Source: Agrocybe praecox
Lineage: Eukaryota > Basidiomycota > Agaricomycetes > Agaricales > Agrocybaceae
Reading direction: 5' to 3'
Length of the DNA: 21,912 nucleotides
Assembly: GCA_964017145.1 (NCBI GenBank)
Contig: CAXHKQ010000186.1
Span: forward strand, 1-21,912
Positions 8,867 to 18,969 of the stretch are shown here, in pieces. Each line of letters starts with the position of its first letter. The stretch's first letter is position 1. Made by a program: the position numbers and the translations under genes. Below the pieces are notes generated by a model. The model was not told the DNA's origin. It ran no database searches and worked only from the letters and a program-made list of their open reading frames with translations.

Positions 8867-11423
8867 ATGCCGACGAGCAAGGTGACCCACTCGCCAGGCC
8901 AGACGAAGGAGGCCGCACGCCAAGGAACTTCGACGTCAGCGGCCACATCTGCAGCGGCGGCAGCTGCTACAGCGAAAACAGCGGCGGCAGCAGAAGCAGC
9001 GGCTGCATCGAAGTCCACGACGGCCCCGCCAAACTCGGATGAGACCCAGGCCATCCAGCGGCGGGTTGATCAGCTGCAACAATCGACTCAAGACCAGCTC
9101 GAGACGATCAACACGCGAGTGCAGCAGGCGCAGACCGACAACAAAACGCAATTCGACAACATAAACCACGCTCTCGAGAAGATTATGGCGTCGATCATCG
9201 GTACTGGTCCGTCAACTGCAGCTGGGCCGTCGTCAGCGACTAGCGGATCCCAGGCGACTACAGCGGCGTCTACAGTCGAGGTCCTGCCACACGCGGACAA
9301 CCTGGCGGAGCAGTGCGATGCTGACCGTCTGGAGACGGACAGCGGCAGCGTGTACAGTGGGCACAGCTCGGTCCGGCAGCAGCACGTGCGCAAGCTTCAC
9401 GATCTCCCTTCATTCTCCGGGGCGCCGGAGGATTGGGGAGATTTCGTCGCAATGTTTGAGCAGTCCACTCAAGCATATGGTTACTCCAGCCTCGATAACA
9501 ACATCCGACTGCGGCGGAGCTTGGTCGGCAGCGCCAAGGAGGCGGTGCAATCATTGCTGTCCGACACGAACGAGACGGCGAAGGTGATGGAGCAACTCGA
9601 GCGTCGGTTCGGGCGGCCGGATTTGCTGGTGCAGGCGCACTTGCGGCGCGTGCGCTCCATCGCAGCAATACCCGAGTACCGACAAGAACTCATCGTGCCG
9701 TACGCGTCGAAAATCGCGAACACGCTCGCAGCCATCGACAAACCCAAAACCAAGCGCTTCTTGCTGAACCCGGACCTATTGGAGGAGCTCGTCATGAAGC
9801 TGCCGCTGTCGCGGCGCAACGAATGGGGTAATTTTGCGGCGCAACTGGACGATTACCCGACGATGCAGGACTTCAGTAAGTGGCTCGACGTCTTGGCAAA
9901 GGGCGTAAGTTTCATGACGCCAGCAGCTCTACTCGCATCCACCACCGACATGCCATCGACGTCAACAACCACCAGGACGAGGACGGGCAGCGCTCCTCAG
10001 ACACAGTCCAAGCAACGCGAGCGGATGCTACATGCGACAGTCAACAGCGGCGATTGCGGCGTATGCGGTACGGCCGGGCACGGCACTCAGAGCTGCAACC
10101 AATTCAAACGTGCAAACGTGGCTGGCCGTTGGGAATTGGTACGCACACACAAACTCTGCTTCAGCTGCCTCCAGCGTGGGCACAGCTCAACTAATTGCGC
10201 GGCGCGCAAACAATGCTCGATCGGCGGATGTCTGCGTGCTCATCATCAACTCCTCCACACCAATCCGTTCGGCCACCAGAGCGAGTCGATGGAGCCGGCC
10301 CAACGCTTTTCGCAGCGCGCAATATCTCGGCAGACGACTGCGCAACCAGCGGCGACAGAAGCGATGGAGGATGCGGCTGGCGAGGTGCGCGAGCGCTTTC
10401 AACTGGGACAGTCAGTCGACCGAGACCTGACACGCATGCTGTTTCGAGTGCTGCCGGTGCAGCTTACTGGTCCGACTGGCACCGTCAGTACGTATGCGCT
10501 GTACGATGAGGGATCATCTGTCAGCATGATCGAGCGTTCATTGGCGGACGAACTCCAACTCGATGGGCCCGATACCCGCCTGGACCTGCAATGGTTCGGA
10601 AGCAGATACGCATCAGAGGAGTCCCGGATCGTGTCGCTTGGAATCAACGGACTCGGCGAAGGAGCCAGGCGATACAGACTGAATGGCGTGCGCACAATGC
10701 GCAATCTCGATTTGCCACGCCAATCCGTCGACATGACAGCGATTGGGCTGCGACACAGGCAAATGTGTGGGCTGCCGATCGCGAGTTACACGAGGGCGAT
10801 TCCGCAGCTGCTGATTGGCGTTGATAACGCATATCTGGGCGTTGCACTGCGGCACGTGTGTGGTTTGCCATCCGGACCACTGGCTGCGAAGACGCGGCTT
10901 GGGTGGACCATTTGCGGTTCACTGCGGCCGCCCACAATGGCCACCACGATCGAGCGAACAATGCTGGCAACGCCGGCCTGGCTAGACGCGCTCCACCAAA
11001 CCGTCAAACACCACTTCAGCCTGGAGGGCGTCGGTGTGTACCGCACCACCGGAGCACTGGAATCACGCGACGACCGGCGCGCGCGCGTGATCATGGAGAC
11101 CACTACGAGAGCGATCGGCCAGCGCTACGAAACAGGTCTACTGTGGAAGGAAGACTCCACGCTGTTCCCCAACAGCAAGCTGATGGCGCTGAACAGGCTG
11201 TATTCGCTGGAGCGGAAGATGGGCAGAGACGCTGAATACGCAGATCGGTACCGGACGATTATCGCGGGCTTGGTGGCGAGCGGGTACGCGCGACGCCTGA
11301 CGGCAGCCGAGGAGGCGCATACCGACGGGCGCATTTGGTATTTGCCTCATTTCGCCACGCAAAACCCGAACAAGCCTGCCAAACTCCGAGTGGTGTTCGA
11401 TGCGGCCGCGTGCGTGGGCGATC
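8867..11423 (+). CDS. BEL/Pao gag-protease and N-terminal reverse transcriptase
   Basis: Open for over 850 meaningful codons. Residues about 15-55 are alanine-rich and 60-105 are glutamine-rich, likely coiled coil. From about residue 177 (LHDLPSFSGAPEDWGDF) comes a DUF1759-type gag domain. Two perfect CX2CX4HX4C zinc knuckles sit at residues 397-410 and 431-444. An aspartic-protease active-site motif is at D547-E-G-S, with the serine/threonine of DSG/DTG replaced by glutamate, as is common in BEL/Pao. The RT amino part ends at RVVFDAAA near residue 841. Gag packages the RNA; the protease would cleave the polyprotein. Around 11423 the frame must move to the next one to keep RT homology; the apparent continuation to 11863 in this frame is not RT. 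Confidence 0.9.
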
Positions 11424-11711
11424 GTGTCGCTGAATTCGGCGCTGATGAAGGGTCCGGACGGAAACAGATCGCTGGTAGAGGTGCTGCACAATTTCCGGAT
11501 CGGTGCCATCGGAGTATGCGCCGACATAAAAGAAATGTTCATGCGGGTTCGTATTCGGAAGGAGGATATTCAGGCGCAGCGTTTCTTGTGGCGGGAGCGC
11601 ACAGATCAGCCGGTGGAGACTTTTGTCATGGAGTCCATGATATTTGGCGCTGCATGTTCTCCGAGCTCGGCGCAGTTCGTAAAGAACAGGAATGCAGACG
11701 AGCATGGAATC
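11424..11711 (+). pseudogene. BEL/Pao reverse transcriptase, middle part, shifted frame
   Basis: Continues RT in a different frame: VSLNSALMKGPDG, then ADIKEMF with the first catalytic aspartate at 11523-11525, FLWRERTD, and the FGAACSPSSAQFVKNR block of the RT palm. It ends around 11705-11720, where the frame shifts again. Upstream and downstream boundaries are set by homology rather than by start or stop codons; as it stands this part cannot be translated with gag without frameshifting. Confidence 0.8.
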
Positions 11712-12529
11712 GGGCCAGGCGGAGGCGGTACGCCTCATCAAAGAGGCGCATTATGTGGACGATTTTGTCGCCAGCTTTGGCACGGCTGACGACGCAATCC
11801 GCATCACTCGTGCCGTCGTCGACATCCATCGGAAGGGCGGATTCGAGCTCCGCGGCTTCGTGAGCAACGACGCGAGCGTGGTGAGCGCAATTGGCGGAGA
11901 AGGAGCGGATGGCGATGCAGCGTTGGACATGCAGCTCGATTCGGCCGCGGCCGACAAGATATTGGGGATGTACTGGTGTACACGGGAGGACGCGTTCATG
12001 TTCCGGCTGACTTTCAGTCGTGTGGATGCGGCGGTCGTGGACGGAACCCGAGTCGCGACGAAACGCGAAATACTGAGCGCGGTCATGTCCATATATGACC
12101 CCTTCGGTATACTGGCCAATTTCACCATCTATGGCAAGCTGATCCTGCAGGACATCTGGCGCCATGGAATGCAGTGGGACGATCGAGTTCCGGATGATGT
12201 CCACAAGAATTGGTGCCAATGGATTTCGCGGTTTGATGTGTGCCGCGCAGTCCGTGTGCCGCGGTGTTATGGTGAGAATATCGCACACATTCCGGCGCAG
12301 CTGCACATATTTGCGGATTCCAGCCAGTCGGCCATGGCGGCCGTGGCATATTGGCGCCTGGCGGTCGGCGACAACGAGTGGCGAATCTCGTTCGTGATTG
12401 GCAAGTCACGCGTCGCTCCCCCGAAACTGGTGTCGGTTCCGCGCCTGGAGCTGCAGGCCGCAGTGCTGGCGGTGCGACTGAATCGGCATATTCGCACCAC
12501 ACATCGTCTCAACATCGGCCGCACAGTAC
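11712..12529 (+). pseudogene. BEL/Pao RT catalytic YVDD, connection and RNase H start
   Basis: The third frame begins near ESGQAEAVRLIKEAH and carries the RT catalytic box YVDD at 11752-11763, then the DPFGILANFTIYGK connection motif typical of BEL/Pao. RNase H acidic residues follow: Asp at 12316 (IFADSSQS) and Glu at 12448 (PRLELQAAV). RT copies the genomic RNA and RNase H removes the template strand. At 12529 the reading GTA C|TGG ACG GAC needs another frame move; loss of a TG dinucleotide would explain it. Confidence 0.82.
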
Positions 12530-14329
12530 TGGACGGACTCCAAAACCGTGGTACAATGGATTCGCTCGAACCGCTCCCAGTTCCCGCCGTTCGTGGCGCA
12601 TCGGCTCGCTGAGATTTGGGAGGAGTCGGCAGTATCGGAGTGGCGCTGGGTGCCCACCAATCTCAACCCCGCCGACGACGCAACGCGCGCCATATATCCG
12701 GTTCGATATGCTGCCGTCAACCGTTGGATAGGCGGGCCCGATTTCCTGCGTCTGCCGGAGTCGCAGTGGCCGGAGGATCCAGTCGAAACGCTTTGCGAGG
12801 AGGGGACGGAACGAGGTACGCCTTGTTCCGTCCATCTGGTATGTACTGCGCTCAAAATACCAACTGTGTGTCTCACTAATTTCGGTGATTTTTTCCGCTG
12901 TATACGATCAATGGCGTACGCACTGAGGCTGACGAAAATCATCCGGACGAAGGAGAAGCTGGGTGGAGCATTGCGGCCGAGCGAAATCGACGAAGCTGAG
13001 GAATACCTGGTGCGCGCTGTTCAGCAGGAGGCATTTCCCGAGGAGTTGGCGGCGCTGCGGCTGGAGAAAGGTGTGCCGAAAGATAGCACGATACGGGCGT
13101 TGCTGCCGTTTATCGACATGAAAGGCGTGATGAGAGTAAATGGGCGGATCGACCGAGCGGAGAAGGTGGCGGAGAGTACGAGGCAGCCGATGATTCTACC
13201 GAAGGGGCACCATCTGACCAACATAATGGTCGCGTGGTATCATCGCCGGATGCGGCATCAGCAGCAGGCTGCTGTCATTGGTGAGATTAGGACGAAGTAC
13301 TGGGTGCCACACTTGCGCGCGACTGTCAAGCGCATAAAATCCGAATGCATGCTCTGTCGACTGAAGTCAACCATGCCAGTCGAACCGATCATGGGGCAGC
13401 TGCCCATTGATCGAGTCACGCCACATGTCCGCCCCTTTACTTATACGGGGGTGGATTATTTTGGTCCGCTGTTTGTAACAGTCGGCCGCAGACGTGAAAA
13501 GCGCTACGTTGCACTGTTCACATGCATGACAGTGCGCGCTGTGCATTTAGAGCTAGCGGCCGATTTATCGACCGATGCATTCATTTTGTGTCTGCGCAAT
13601 TTTATTAATTTGCGCGGCACTCCGAAATCGATCCGAAGTGATAACGGAACGAATTTTGTGGGCGCAAGTCGCGAGTTGCGCGAGGCTATCGATCTGTTGG
13701 ATCACGTGGCCATTCAAAACGAACTAGGCGTGAATCGGATTGAATGGAAATTTAATTGTCCGAGCCACCCCCAAGCCGGTGGATGTTGGGAGCGTCTTGT
13801 ACAAAGTGTCAAGCGTGTGTTATCCGTGACTGTTCGTGAAGTGGCACCCAAAGTTGAGACGCTGCGGAGTTTGTTGTTGGAGGCAGCCAACATTGTCAAT
13901 AGTCGCCCACTCACACATCTGCCTGTGAGCAGTGATGAGGACGAACCTTTAACGCCCAACCATTTTTTGCTAGGTTGCCCTAGTTCGACTCAAACACCTG
14001 GCGACGATGATGCTAGTCTAATGTGTTTGCGCAAACAATGGAGGGTGGCTCAAGCATTGAAAAATCACTTTTGGAAAAGATGGCTTGTTGAATATTTGCC
14101 AGATTTAACACGCCGAGCAAAAGGATTTGATGAGCACCCGGAGTTAAAGGTTGGCTCTTTGGTATTGATTGTGGACAATCTTTTACCCAGAGGCCAGTGG
14201 CGACGCGGTCGAGTCACCGCCGTGTATCCGGGCATGGACGGACACGTGCGCTGTGCTCTTGTGAAGACCGCAGAAGGCGAGCTCAAGCGTCCCGTTTCGA
14301 AGCTTGCGGTTTTGAACGTTGAGAGTTAA
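12530..14329 (+). CDS. BEL/Pao RNase H end and integrase
   Basis: The frame is back in phase with gag. It starts with the third RNase H aspartate (WTDSKTVVQW, GAC at 12536). The integrase has an amino-terminal HHCC zinc region (histidines near 13208-13260, cysteines in ECMLC), then a DDE catalytic core: Asp at 13454 (TGVDYFGP), Asp at 13640 (RSDNGTNF) and Glu at 13790 (GCWERL), with 49 residues between the last two. The C-terminal part contains LTPNHFLLG and the GQWRRGRV DNA-binding segment. It ends with TAA at 14327-14329, 40 bp before the 3' LTR. This part shows no internal lesion and all catalytic residues are present. Confidence 0.92.
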   Translation, partial: WTDSKTVVQWIRSNRSQFPPFVAHRLAEIWEESAVSEWRWVPTNLNPADDATRAIYPVRYAAVNRWIGGPDFLRLPESQWPEDPVETLCEEGTERGTPCSVHLVCTALKIPTVCLTNFGDFFRCIRSMAYALRLTKIIRTKEKLGGALRPSEIDEAEEYLVRAVQQEAFPEELAALRLEKGVPKDSTIRALLPFIDMKGVMRVNGRIDRAEKVAESTRQPMILPKGHHLTNIMVAWYHRRMRHQQQAAVIGEIRTKYWVPHLRATVKRIKSECMLCRLKSTMPVEPIMGQLPIDRVTPHVRPFTYTGVDYFGPLFVTVGRRREKRYVALFTCMTVRAVHLELAADLSTDAFILCLRNFINLRGTPKSIRSDNGTNFVGASRELREAIDLLDHVAIQNELGVNRIEWKFNCPSHPQAGGCWERLVQSVKRVLSVTVREVAPKVETLRSLLLEAANIVNSRPLTHLPVSSDEDEPLTPNHFLLGCPSSTQTPGDDDASLMCLRKQWRVAQALKNHFWKRWLVEYLPDLTRRAKGFDEHPELKVGSLVLIVDNLLPRGQWRRGRVTAVYPGMDGHVRCALVKTAEGELKRPVSKLAVLNVES

Positions 14330-14357
14330 TCTCAGCCGCAAAGGCTAATCGATTCAC

Positions 14358-14368
14358 GGGGGGTGGAA
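14358..14368 (+). promoter_or_regulatory. Polypurine tract for plus-strand priming
   Basis: GGGGGGTGGAA lies immediately upstream of the 3' LTR start at 14369. This is the expected position and largely purine composition for the primer of second-strand synthesis. Confidence 0.8.
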
Positions 14369-14801
14369 TGTCGAGTCTGCAACTCTGTAAAACATCGCAG
14401 AGAGGGTTGTCAAATTTGTACCCGCCCTCAACATTATATATTTCACAAACACTCGCACCGACACACGAACCAACACATTTTCATACATGTACAAAACACA
14501 TTCTCACAATTTTGCGCGCCACATTTCCATGTATCATTTTCATCCCGAATGTTCTTATGAGTGCAACAATTATTATGCCGGTTCTAGCCTTCCTGGCGCC
14601 AATTATTTTGTGAGGCGGCCAGTTCGGTTCTAGAGGCGGAGGAACAAAGTAATAAAAATATACCTATACAGTTCTAGAGAACAGGAACAAAGAGATTTGG
14701 TGTTTCTGCTTTGTGGCTTGTGGCTGCTAGTTTGTTGCGGTTATTGAATATTAGTCTGGGAGACCTCTAGAACCGGGCGTGGATTTACGGGAATCCTAAC
14801 A
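14369..14801 (+). repeat. 3' LTR
   Basis: 433 bp, apparently identical to the 5' LTR (offset exactly 6421 bp throughout). Polyadenylation-type AATAAA at 14651-14656. It is followed by the target duplication AATGC at 14802. Confidence 0.96.
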
Positions 14802-14806
14802 AATGC

Positions 14807-16342
14807 ATTGTCGTCCGTCGTTTTTCGTCGTTCTCGTACTTGTAGATGACTCAAGTACGTTCGGTATGGTTAGTTTGGTGCCGCTTATCCAAAATTCTCC
14901 AAATTCTGTAATTTCCCTCGATTTCAGTCAAATCTCCAGCCAAAACGGAAATACCCAGCCACATTGACAACAGCAACTTTAAAATAATTGCAAATAATTT
15001 CCGCCACAGGTGGCAATGGTCAAACGTCCATAAAAAGTTGTTGAACAATATGCTTTTATTTGAATCTCATCTAACTTTACAAGTATATGAAGGCGGTAAT
15101 TCTTGGTCGTGCTGCTCGTATGGATATTCAGTCGCTTTCGGCCTTCTTGCAGATGTTTCGGGCCTCGCCATCTGGGAGGGGGAAACGTTTCAGATCAGGG
15201 GGATTAGATTCGGGATAGGAAACAAAATTGCAGCAGCCGCTCGATTTTCATTGACAATACAAATATTAAAACGCAATTTGTGGTCAGTATATCAAAATAA
15301 AAATAAAACGTCGCGAACAGTGGCGAATCAAGGGGACAACATGAACAGATTTTTTTTTCCGAAATCTCTTAAACTCATTCCCGGCGACTAGTCGAATAAA
15401 ATCGAATATCGAATTTCTAGATGAAAAGCAGGAACAAAATGTCATTTAAATCGGTTGCGATTTCAAAATTGTACACTATGCGACAAATAAAGTCACAAAT
15501 GCATAACATATGATGAAAACGTTGTAAAAATGCTTGAAAATTGAGAAAATGACGAGAAAATGTAAATTTGCATAACATTTTATAATAATAAAAATCAAAT
15601 TATAATTGCCCTAGTGTGTTAGTAAAATACGTTGGAATTTCATTTCGAAATTCGAATTTCGAATTTCATTTTTTTTTTAAGTTTGATTGTTGATTTTTAT
15701 TCATAGCAACCATACAGCCAACGTTTGCTCTTGTAGGTACCCAAAGTGCGACTAGTTTTAGCACTAGAACTCTAATTTTTTGTTCAAAATGTAAAACCAA
15801 GCCTCAACTCGATTTTATCAAAACGACAAAAAAATTCAAAAATTATTAATGCTAATTTACTCAATTTAAAAAAAATTGTTTTTCAGAATTTTCGTATTAT
15901 TCAGTCCTTATGGTACAAGGACTCGAATATTGGACTTTTTTGTGTCAAAACCCTTAGACCTAGTGTTCATTAATACAACAAAACTTATTCTATGACAATC
16001 GGATGTGTTACTAGACGTTGAAGGCGATTTGACTGAGTCGATGTTCTGGGTCCTTCTTCATGATAACAATGTTGAATATAATATTTTTTCAACAGCATTT
16101 TTTTCTTCTCCGCATAGCAGAAGGTCGGATTGACAATATAAACAAAAAAACCGTTGTAAAATGTATCGTCTTAGCCTCTAAATATGTCATAATTGTCAGG
16201 TGTTAACAAATTAATGAAAGATGTTTTTTCGCACGTTCCCACTAGAAGGTCAACCATTCCGTAAGTATGGAACTTAGGATATCAATATTTCGTGACAAAC
16301 TACTCAACATTCTGATCTATCGAATCCAAAAAGTTTCGGTCT
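14807..16342. other. AT-rich spacer, no firm gene
   Basis: No supported full gene. A 65-codon minus frame (15048-14851) has a signal-like hydrophobic start but no splice or family support. Positions 15634-15665 are a CGAAATTCGAATTTCGAA-type palindromic run. A weak terminal exon candidate is listed at 15128-15171. Confidence 0.4.
15128..15171 (-). CDS. Weak candidate terminal coding exon
   Basis: On the minus strand, a good acceptor (GTTTCCCCCTCCCAG ending at 15172) precedes 44 bases that read (D)GEARNICKKAESD then TGA. A polyadenylation signal AATAAA follows 71 bp downstream (plus-strand TTTATT, 15052-15057). No upstream exon or family was recognised, and a sequence this short can arise by chance. 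Confidence 0.2.
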
Positions 16343-16348
16343 TTTATT
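16343..16348 (-). terminator. Candidate polyadenylation signal for the 16493-17337 gene
   Basis: AATAAA on the minus strand (plus TTTATT), 144 bp downstream of the stop codon at 16493. It is the nearest canonical hexamer noticed in the right orientation; use is inferred. Confidence 0.4.
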
Positions 16349-16492
16349 ATGAACCAGTTCCGTGCTTTGAAGCATTGAACAGAGAATATATGGGTGTTAA
16401 CATGTTAATGAAACTAACTGTATCTATGCTGGACAAATTTCCCCCAAAAAAAAGGCCGGAAATGGGTTGACCTACACTCACCTACTCAGTCT

Positions 16493-17337
16493 TCACTTCA
16501 CCCACTCGACCTCCTGATCCGGGCTGGCGGCTCCAGCCGGCAGCTCCATGGCGTCCGGACGCCCACCTCCCGCTCCGTTCTTGGGCGCTTCGGCTCCATC
16601 GTCCTCGTCGTCGTCGGACGCAGTCAGATCAATCGTCTCGACGACCACCATTTTCACTTCCTTGCCCTTCCTTGCCGATCCGGCGGTCATGCTCTTCTCA
16701 TGGTTCCGGTTCATCTGCATTACTTTTTGCATCACTTCGGTCTTGCCCTCCTGATTGATTTTCCTCGCCACCTTCCATTCGATGGTCTTGACCACCTTCA
16801 TCTCCTTGGTCTGGTTCCATTTGATATACGCCTTCATCACCGGAGCCATGTTCACTGTGTGCTTGTCCTCCTTCTCGTCCTCGTCCTCGTCCTCGTCCTC
16901 GCCGGTCTTCTCCGGGCACTCGCGACACCTGCTCATCCGATCCGTCGGCCTGTCGCAATGGGTCAGATCGACGAACGGGATCGGATCGGTGATGTCCTCC
17001 ACATCGGAGGACGAGGACGCCGGCCCGCTGGCATCGCAGGCGATCACCGGCTTGCTGGGATCGATGAGCGACTGGCGGCGCGGCTTTTTGAGGACGATGC
17101 GCGGCATGTCCGGGCGACGGGCGCGCGGAACGACCTGAAGCGAAACGGGGGGGGGGCGAGCAGCGATTGAGAATGTTGTTTTCATTAATGGGTTAAGCGG
17201 TAGACACTTACACGATAGCTGCCCTCTTTGGTCATGAGAACGAAATGGTTGGAGGGGTCCTGGAAGTGAACGAAGGTGATGATTGTAGCTTGGATGTTTG
17301 GGATGTTAATGTACTTGAGATGTGCGGGTAACACACC
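16493..17337 (-). CDS. Unrecognised protein with basic N-part, acidic tracts and SUMO-interaction-like motifs (two exons seen)
   Basis: Two minus-strand exons: 17212 up to at most 17337, and 17134-16493, joined across a 77-bp intron with strong signals (CGT|GTAAGTG ... CGCTTCAG|GTCG). The junction reads EGSYR|VVPRARRPD. The upstream exon (HFQDPSNHFVLMTKEGSYR) is open to a stop at 17340-17338, so it probably starts at a splice acceptor and the true start lies further upstream. The main exon has a basic segment (IVLKKPRRQS), an acidic Glu/Asp run (around 16876-16902), a Lys-rich middle, and two SUMO-interaction-like motifs: FVDLTHCD, and VVETIDLT followed by ASDDDEDD. These suggest a nuclear, SUMO-binding or chromatin-associated protein, but no known family was recognised. 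It ends VEWVK then TGA. The exon is clearly more GC-rich than its flanks. Confidence 0.65.
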
Positions 17338-17340
17338 CTA

Positions 17341-18437
17341 TGTTACCAGGACACCTGCTGGACGTTGGAACTCATTTTCTCAGAAATGGGTGCTCCAAAT
17401 AAACTAAATCTTTTTGTATGAGAAAGTGCCATCATCCCTCGATAGCTCGGCGGAGTTTTATATGTGTGGTCCATTTAGTTAGCAAACGATTGGGCTTTAA
17501 CCAAGATAACGTCCAAAAAGTTTACTTTCAATTTACCAAGACTAGTTTTTCGTTGTTATTATAGAATACTCATAACTGAATAAACAATTTCTAAATGTTT
17601 TTCATCTGGAAAATATTGATACTTTTATGTGAGTGAACATTGTTTTTGGAGAAGGGCCATGAAATACAAACGGCCTTAAATAAGCATCGTATTGGCCTTA
17701 AATAAGCATCGAACGATGAAAATGGAACCTCGCTAAATAAAAAGCAAGAATCGAAGCTGTAAATGTATGTCCTTTTATCAAAAAGTCTAAAAATAATGAA
17801 CATTTTCTTTGACACCATATTTCGAAACTGTTATTGTCAATATAGACATCAAATTAAAATTATAAAATAACAGTTTGAACATGTTGTGTCTCAGAAAAGA
17901 TTCCTATTTTTGCGACTTTTTGATAGAAGGACCCCCAATTACGGCCGATGCTAATTTGATGCCAATACAATAAGCCGTTCGTATTTAACACCTAAAGCCC
18001 CAGCTTCATATTCGCTGTTTTCTCGCCACGGCCCACATACGTTTTCCGTTTTTCATTGTATATGACGTGTTGACAAAAATATCTCAACCCAACATAATGT
18101 TCACGTTACTCAATGCCTCACGAACGAAATGTCATCATCCAATTATTTTTATCATTTGTTCCGACAATCTGATGCGTCCTTGAGTGCACGGTTCTTGACA
18201 ACGGTGTTGTCAAGCGGGCCCTCCAAGTAGCTACGTTTGCCCACCATGTTGTCAAGCAGTCCGTTACGTGTTAAAGACACTTCTCCGAAAAACAATTTCT
18301 CTAACATAAAAGTGTAAATATTTCCTAGATAAAAAAATATTTCGAAAATTCTGATTCTCCCAATCGATAGAGAAACTCAAAATCTATAGATAAAACCGTT
18401 GACACTTTTTATTCTGTTTTTAATCTATTATATATTA
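17341..18437. other. AT-rich spacer, no gene
   Basis: No gene is supported; the upstream exon and promoter of the 16493-17337 gene may lie here. Two direct copies of GGCCTTAAATAAGCATCG occur at 17672-17689 and 17694-17711. A perfect 9-bp hairpin CTTGACAAC-ggt-GTTGTCAAG lies at 18194-18214. Confidence 0.45.
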
Positions 18438-18967
18438 GGTTGAGGAATAATGGGCTTCCGGGTTTTTCATTCAAATTTCGCGGCGCTCCTGTAAGTGCTA
18501 CAGATGTCGGATCTGGTAACCCTATACATCGTTTGAAAGGTATTGACAGCACCTTTCAAATGACGTTTAGTTTGTTTACATTAGATTCCGCGCTCAAAAG
18601 TTACGGTCGATCGAAATGGAGTTCGCAAATCACGAAATTCGAGCTATTTTGAAATTTTATTTTGCACAAGGCAAAACCGCTGCAGAATCGCGAAGAGCGA
18701 TTTGTGCCGTTCTGGGAGACGAAAAACTATCGATCAGAACAGCGGAGGAATGGTTCAGACGATTCCGTCGTGGTGAAACTGACACCTCAACACCTAGGCA
18801 AAATCGTGGAAATCATCGAAGTAGACCGGCATGTGAGCACTCGTTCTATTGCCCAGGAACTAGGGATCGACCACAAAACCGTTTGGAACCATTTGCAGAA
18901 GCTGGGATTAAAAAAAAAAAATCATTGAATAAAAAGGTGAAAACCGGAAGCCCATTATTCCCCAACC
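18438..18967 (+). mobile_element. Internally deleted mariner element
   Basis: Inverted termini of about 28-30 bp (starting GGTTGAGGAATAATGGGCTT at 18438; the right end, inverted, reads GGTTGGGGAATAATGGGCTT) are flanked by TA at 18436-18437 and 18968-18969. At 530 bp it is far below the roughly 1.3 kb of a complete mariner. Only the DNA-binding part of the transposase remains. The two copies of the terminus are nearly identical, so it could still be mobilised in trans by a full-length relative. Confidence 0.88.
18616..18930 (+). pseudogene. Mariner transposase remnant (N-terminal helix-turn-helix domain only)
   Basis: Starts with ATG at 18616: MEFANHEIRAILKFYFAQGK, then SIRTAEEWFRRFRRGETDTS. 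This is the first helix-turn-helix of Mos1-type transposases, which binds the TIR. Around 18783-18800 the frame shifts, and the second HTH continues (IVEIIEVDRHVSTRSIAQEL, then LGIDHKTVWNHLQKLGLKKK). After an A-rich tract at 18910-18921 the catalytic DD34D domain is absent and the sequence runs into the right terminus. The product, if made, could bind ends but not cut DNA. Confidence 0.82.
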
Positions 18968-18969
18968 TA

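Larger units (their letters stand above)
7943..14806 (+). mobile_element. Full-length BEL/Pao LTR retrotransposon with target duplication
   Basis: The element proper is 7948-14801 (6854 bp), flanked by the 5-bp direct repeat AATGC (7943-7947 and 14802-14806), the duplication length expected for BEL/Pao. It comprises a 433-bp LTR, a leader, gag-protease-RT-RNase H-integrase coding on the plus strand, a polypurine tract and a second 433-bp LTR. The domain order (integrase last), the DUF1759-like gag, the DEGS protease and YVDD reverse transcriptase fit BEL/Pao. The coding part is markedly GC-rich against its AT-rich surroundings. Apparently identical LTRs argue for a recent insertion. No envelope-like frame follows integrase. 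Confidence 0.96.

Noticed and set aside
9270..11741. Many long frames on both strands inside the BEL element
   Set aside because: They are shadows of GC-rich gag-pol coding; none shows a domain pattern, while the plus-strand frames carry ordered retroelement motifs.
11423..12529. Programmed ribosomal frameshifting as explanation of the three BEL frame changes
   Set aside because: They fall inside RT and RNase H domains rather than at gene boundaries, and I saw no slippery heptamer with a following structure; lesions or assembly errors are simpler.
7943..14806. Endogenous retrovirus with envelope
   Set aside because: Only 40 bp separate the integrase stop from the 3' LTR, and no additional frame follows; the element is a plain BEL/Pao retrotransposon.
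14851..15048. Small secreted protein on the minus strand (65 codons with hydrophobic start)
   Set aside because: There is no family resemblance, no nearby regulatory support and short length in an AT-rich flank of a transposon.
16548..17170. Plus-strand frames opposite the acidic protein gene
   Set aside because: Antisense of Glu/Asp-rich codons gives Leu/Val/Ser-rich translations; splice signals and composition support the minus strand.
18194..18214. Hairpin CTTGACAAC/GTTGTCAAG as a transcription terminator
   Set aside because: Stem-loop terminators of this kind are bacterial; in this AT-rich insect spacer a 9-bp palindrome is weak evidence of function.
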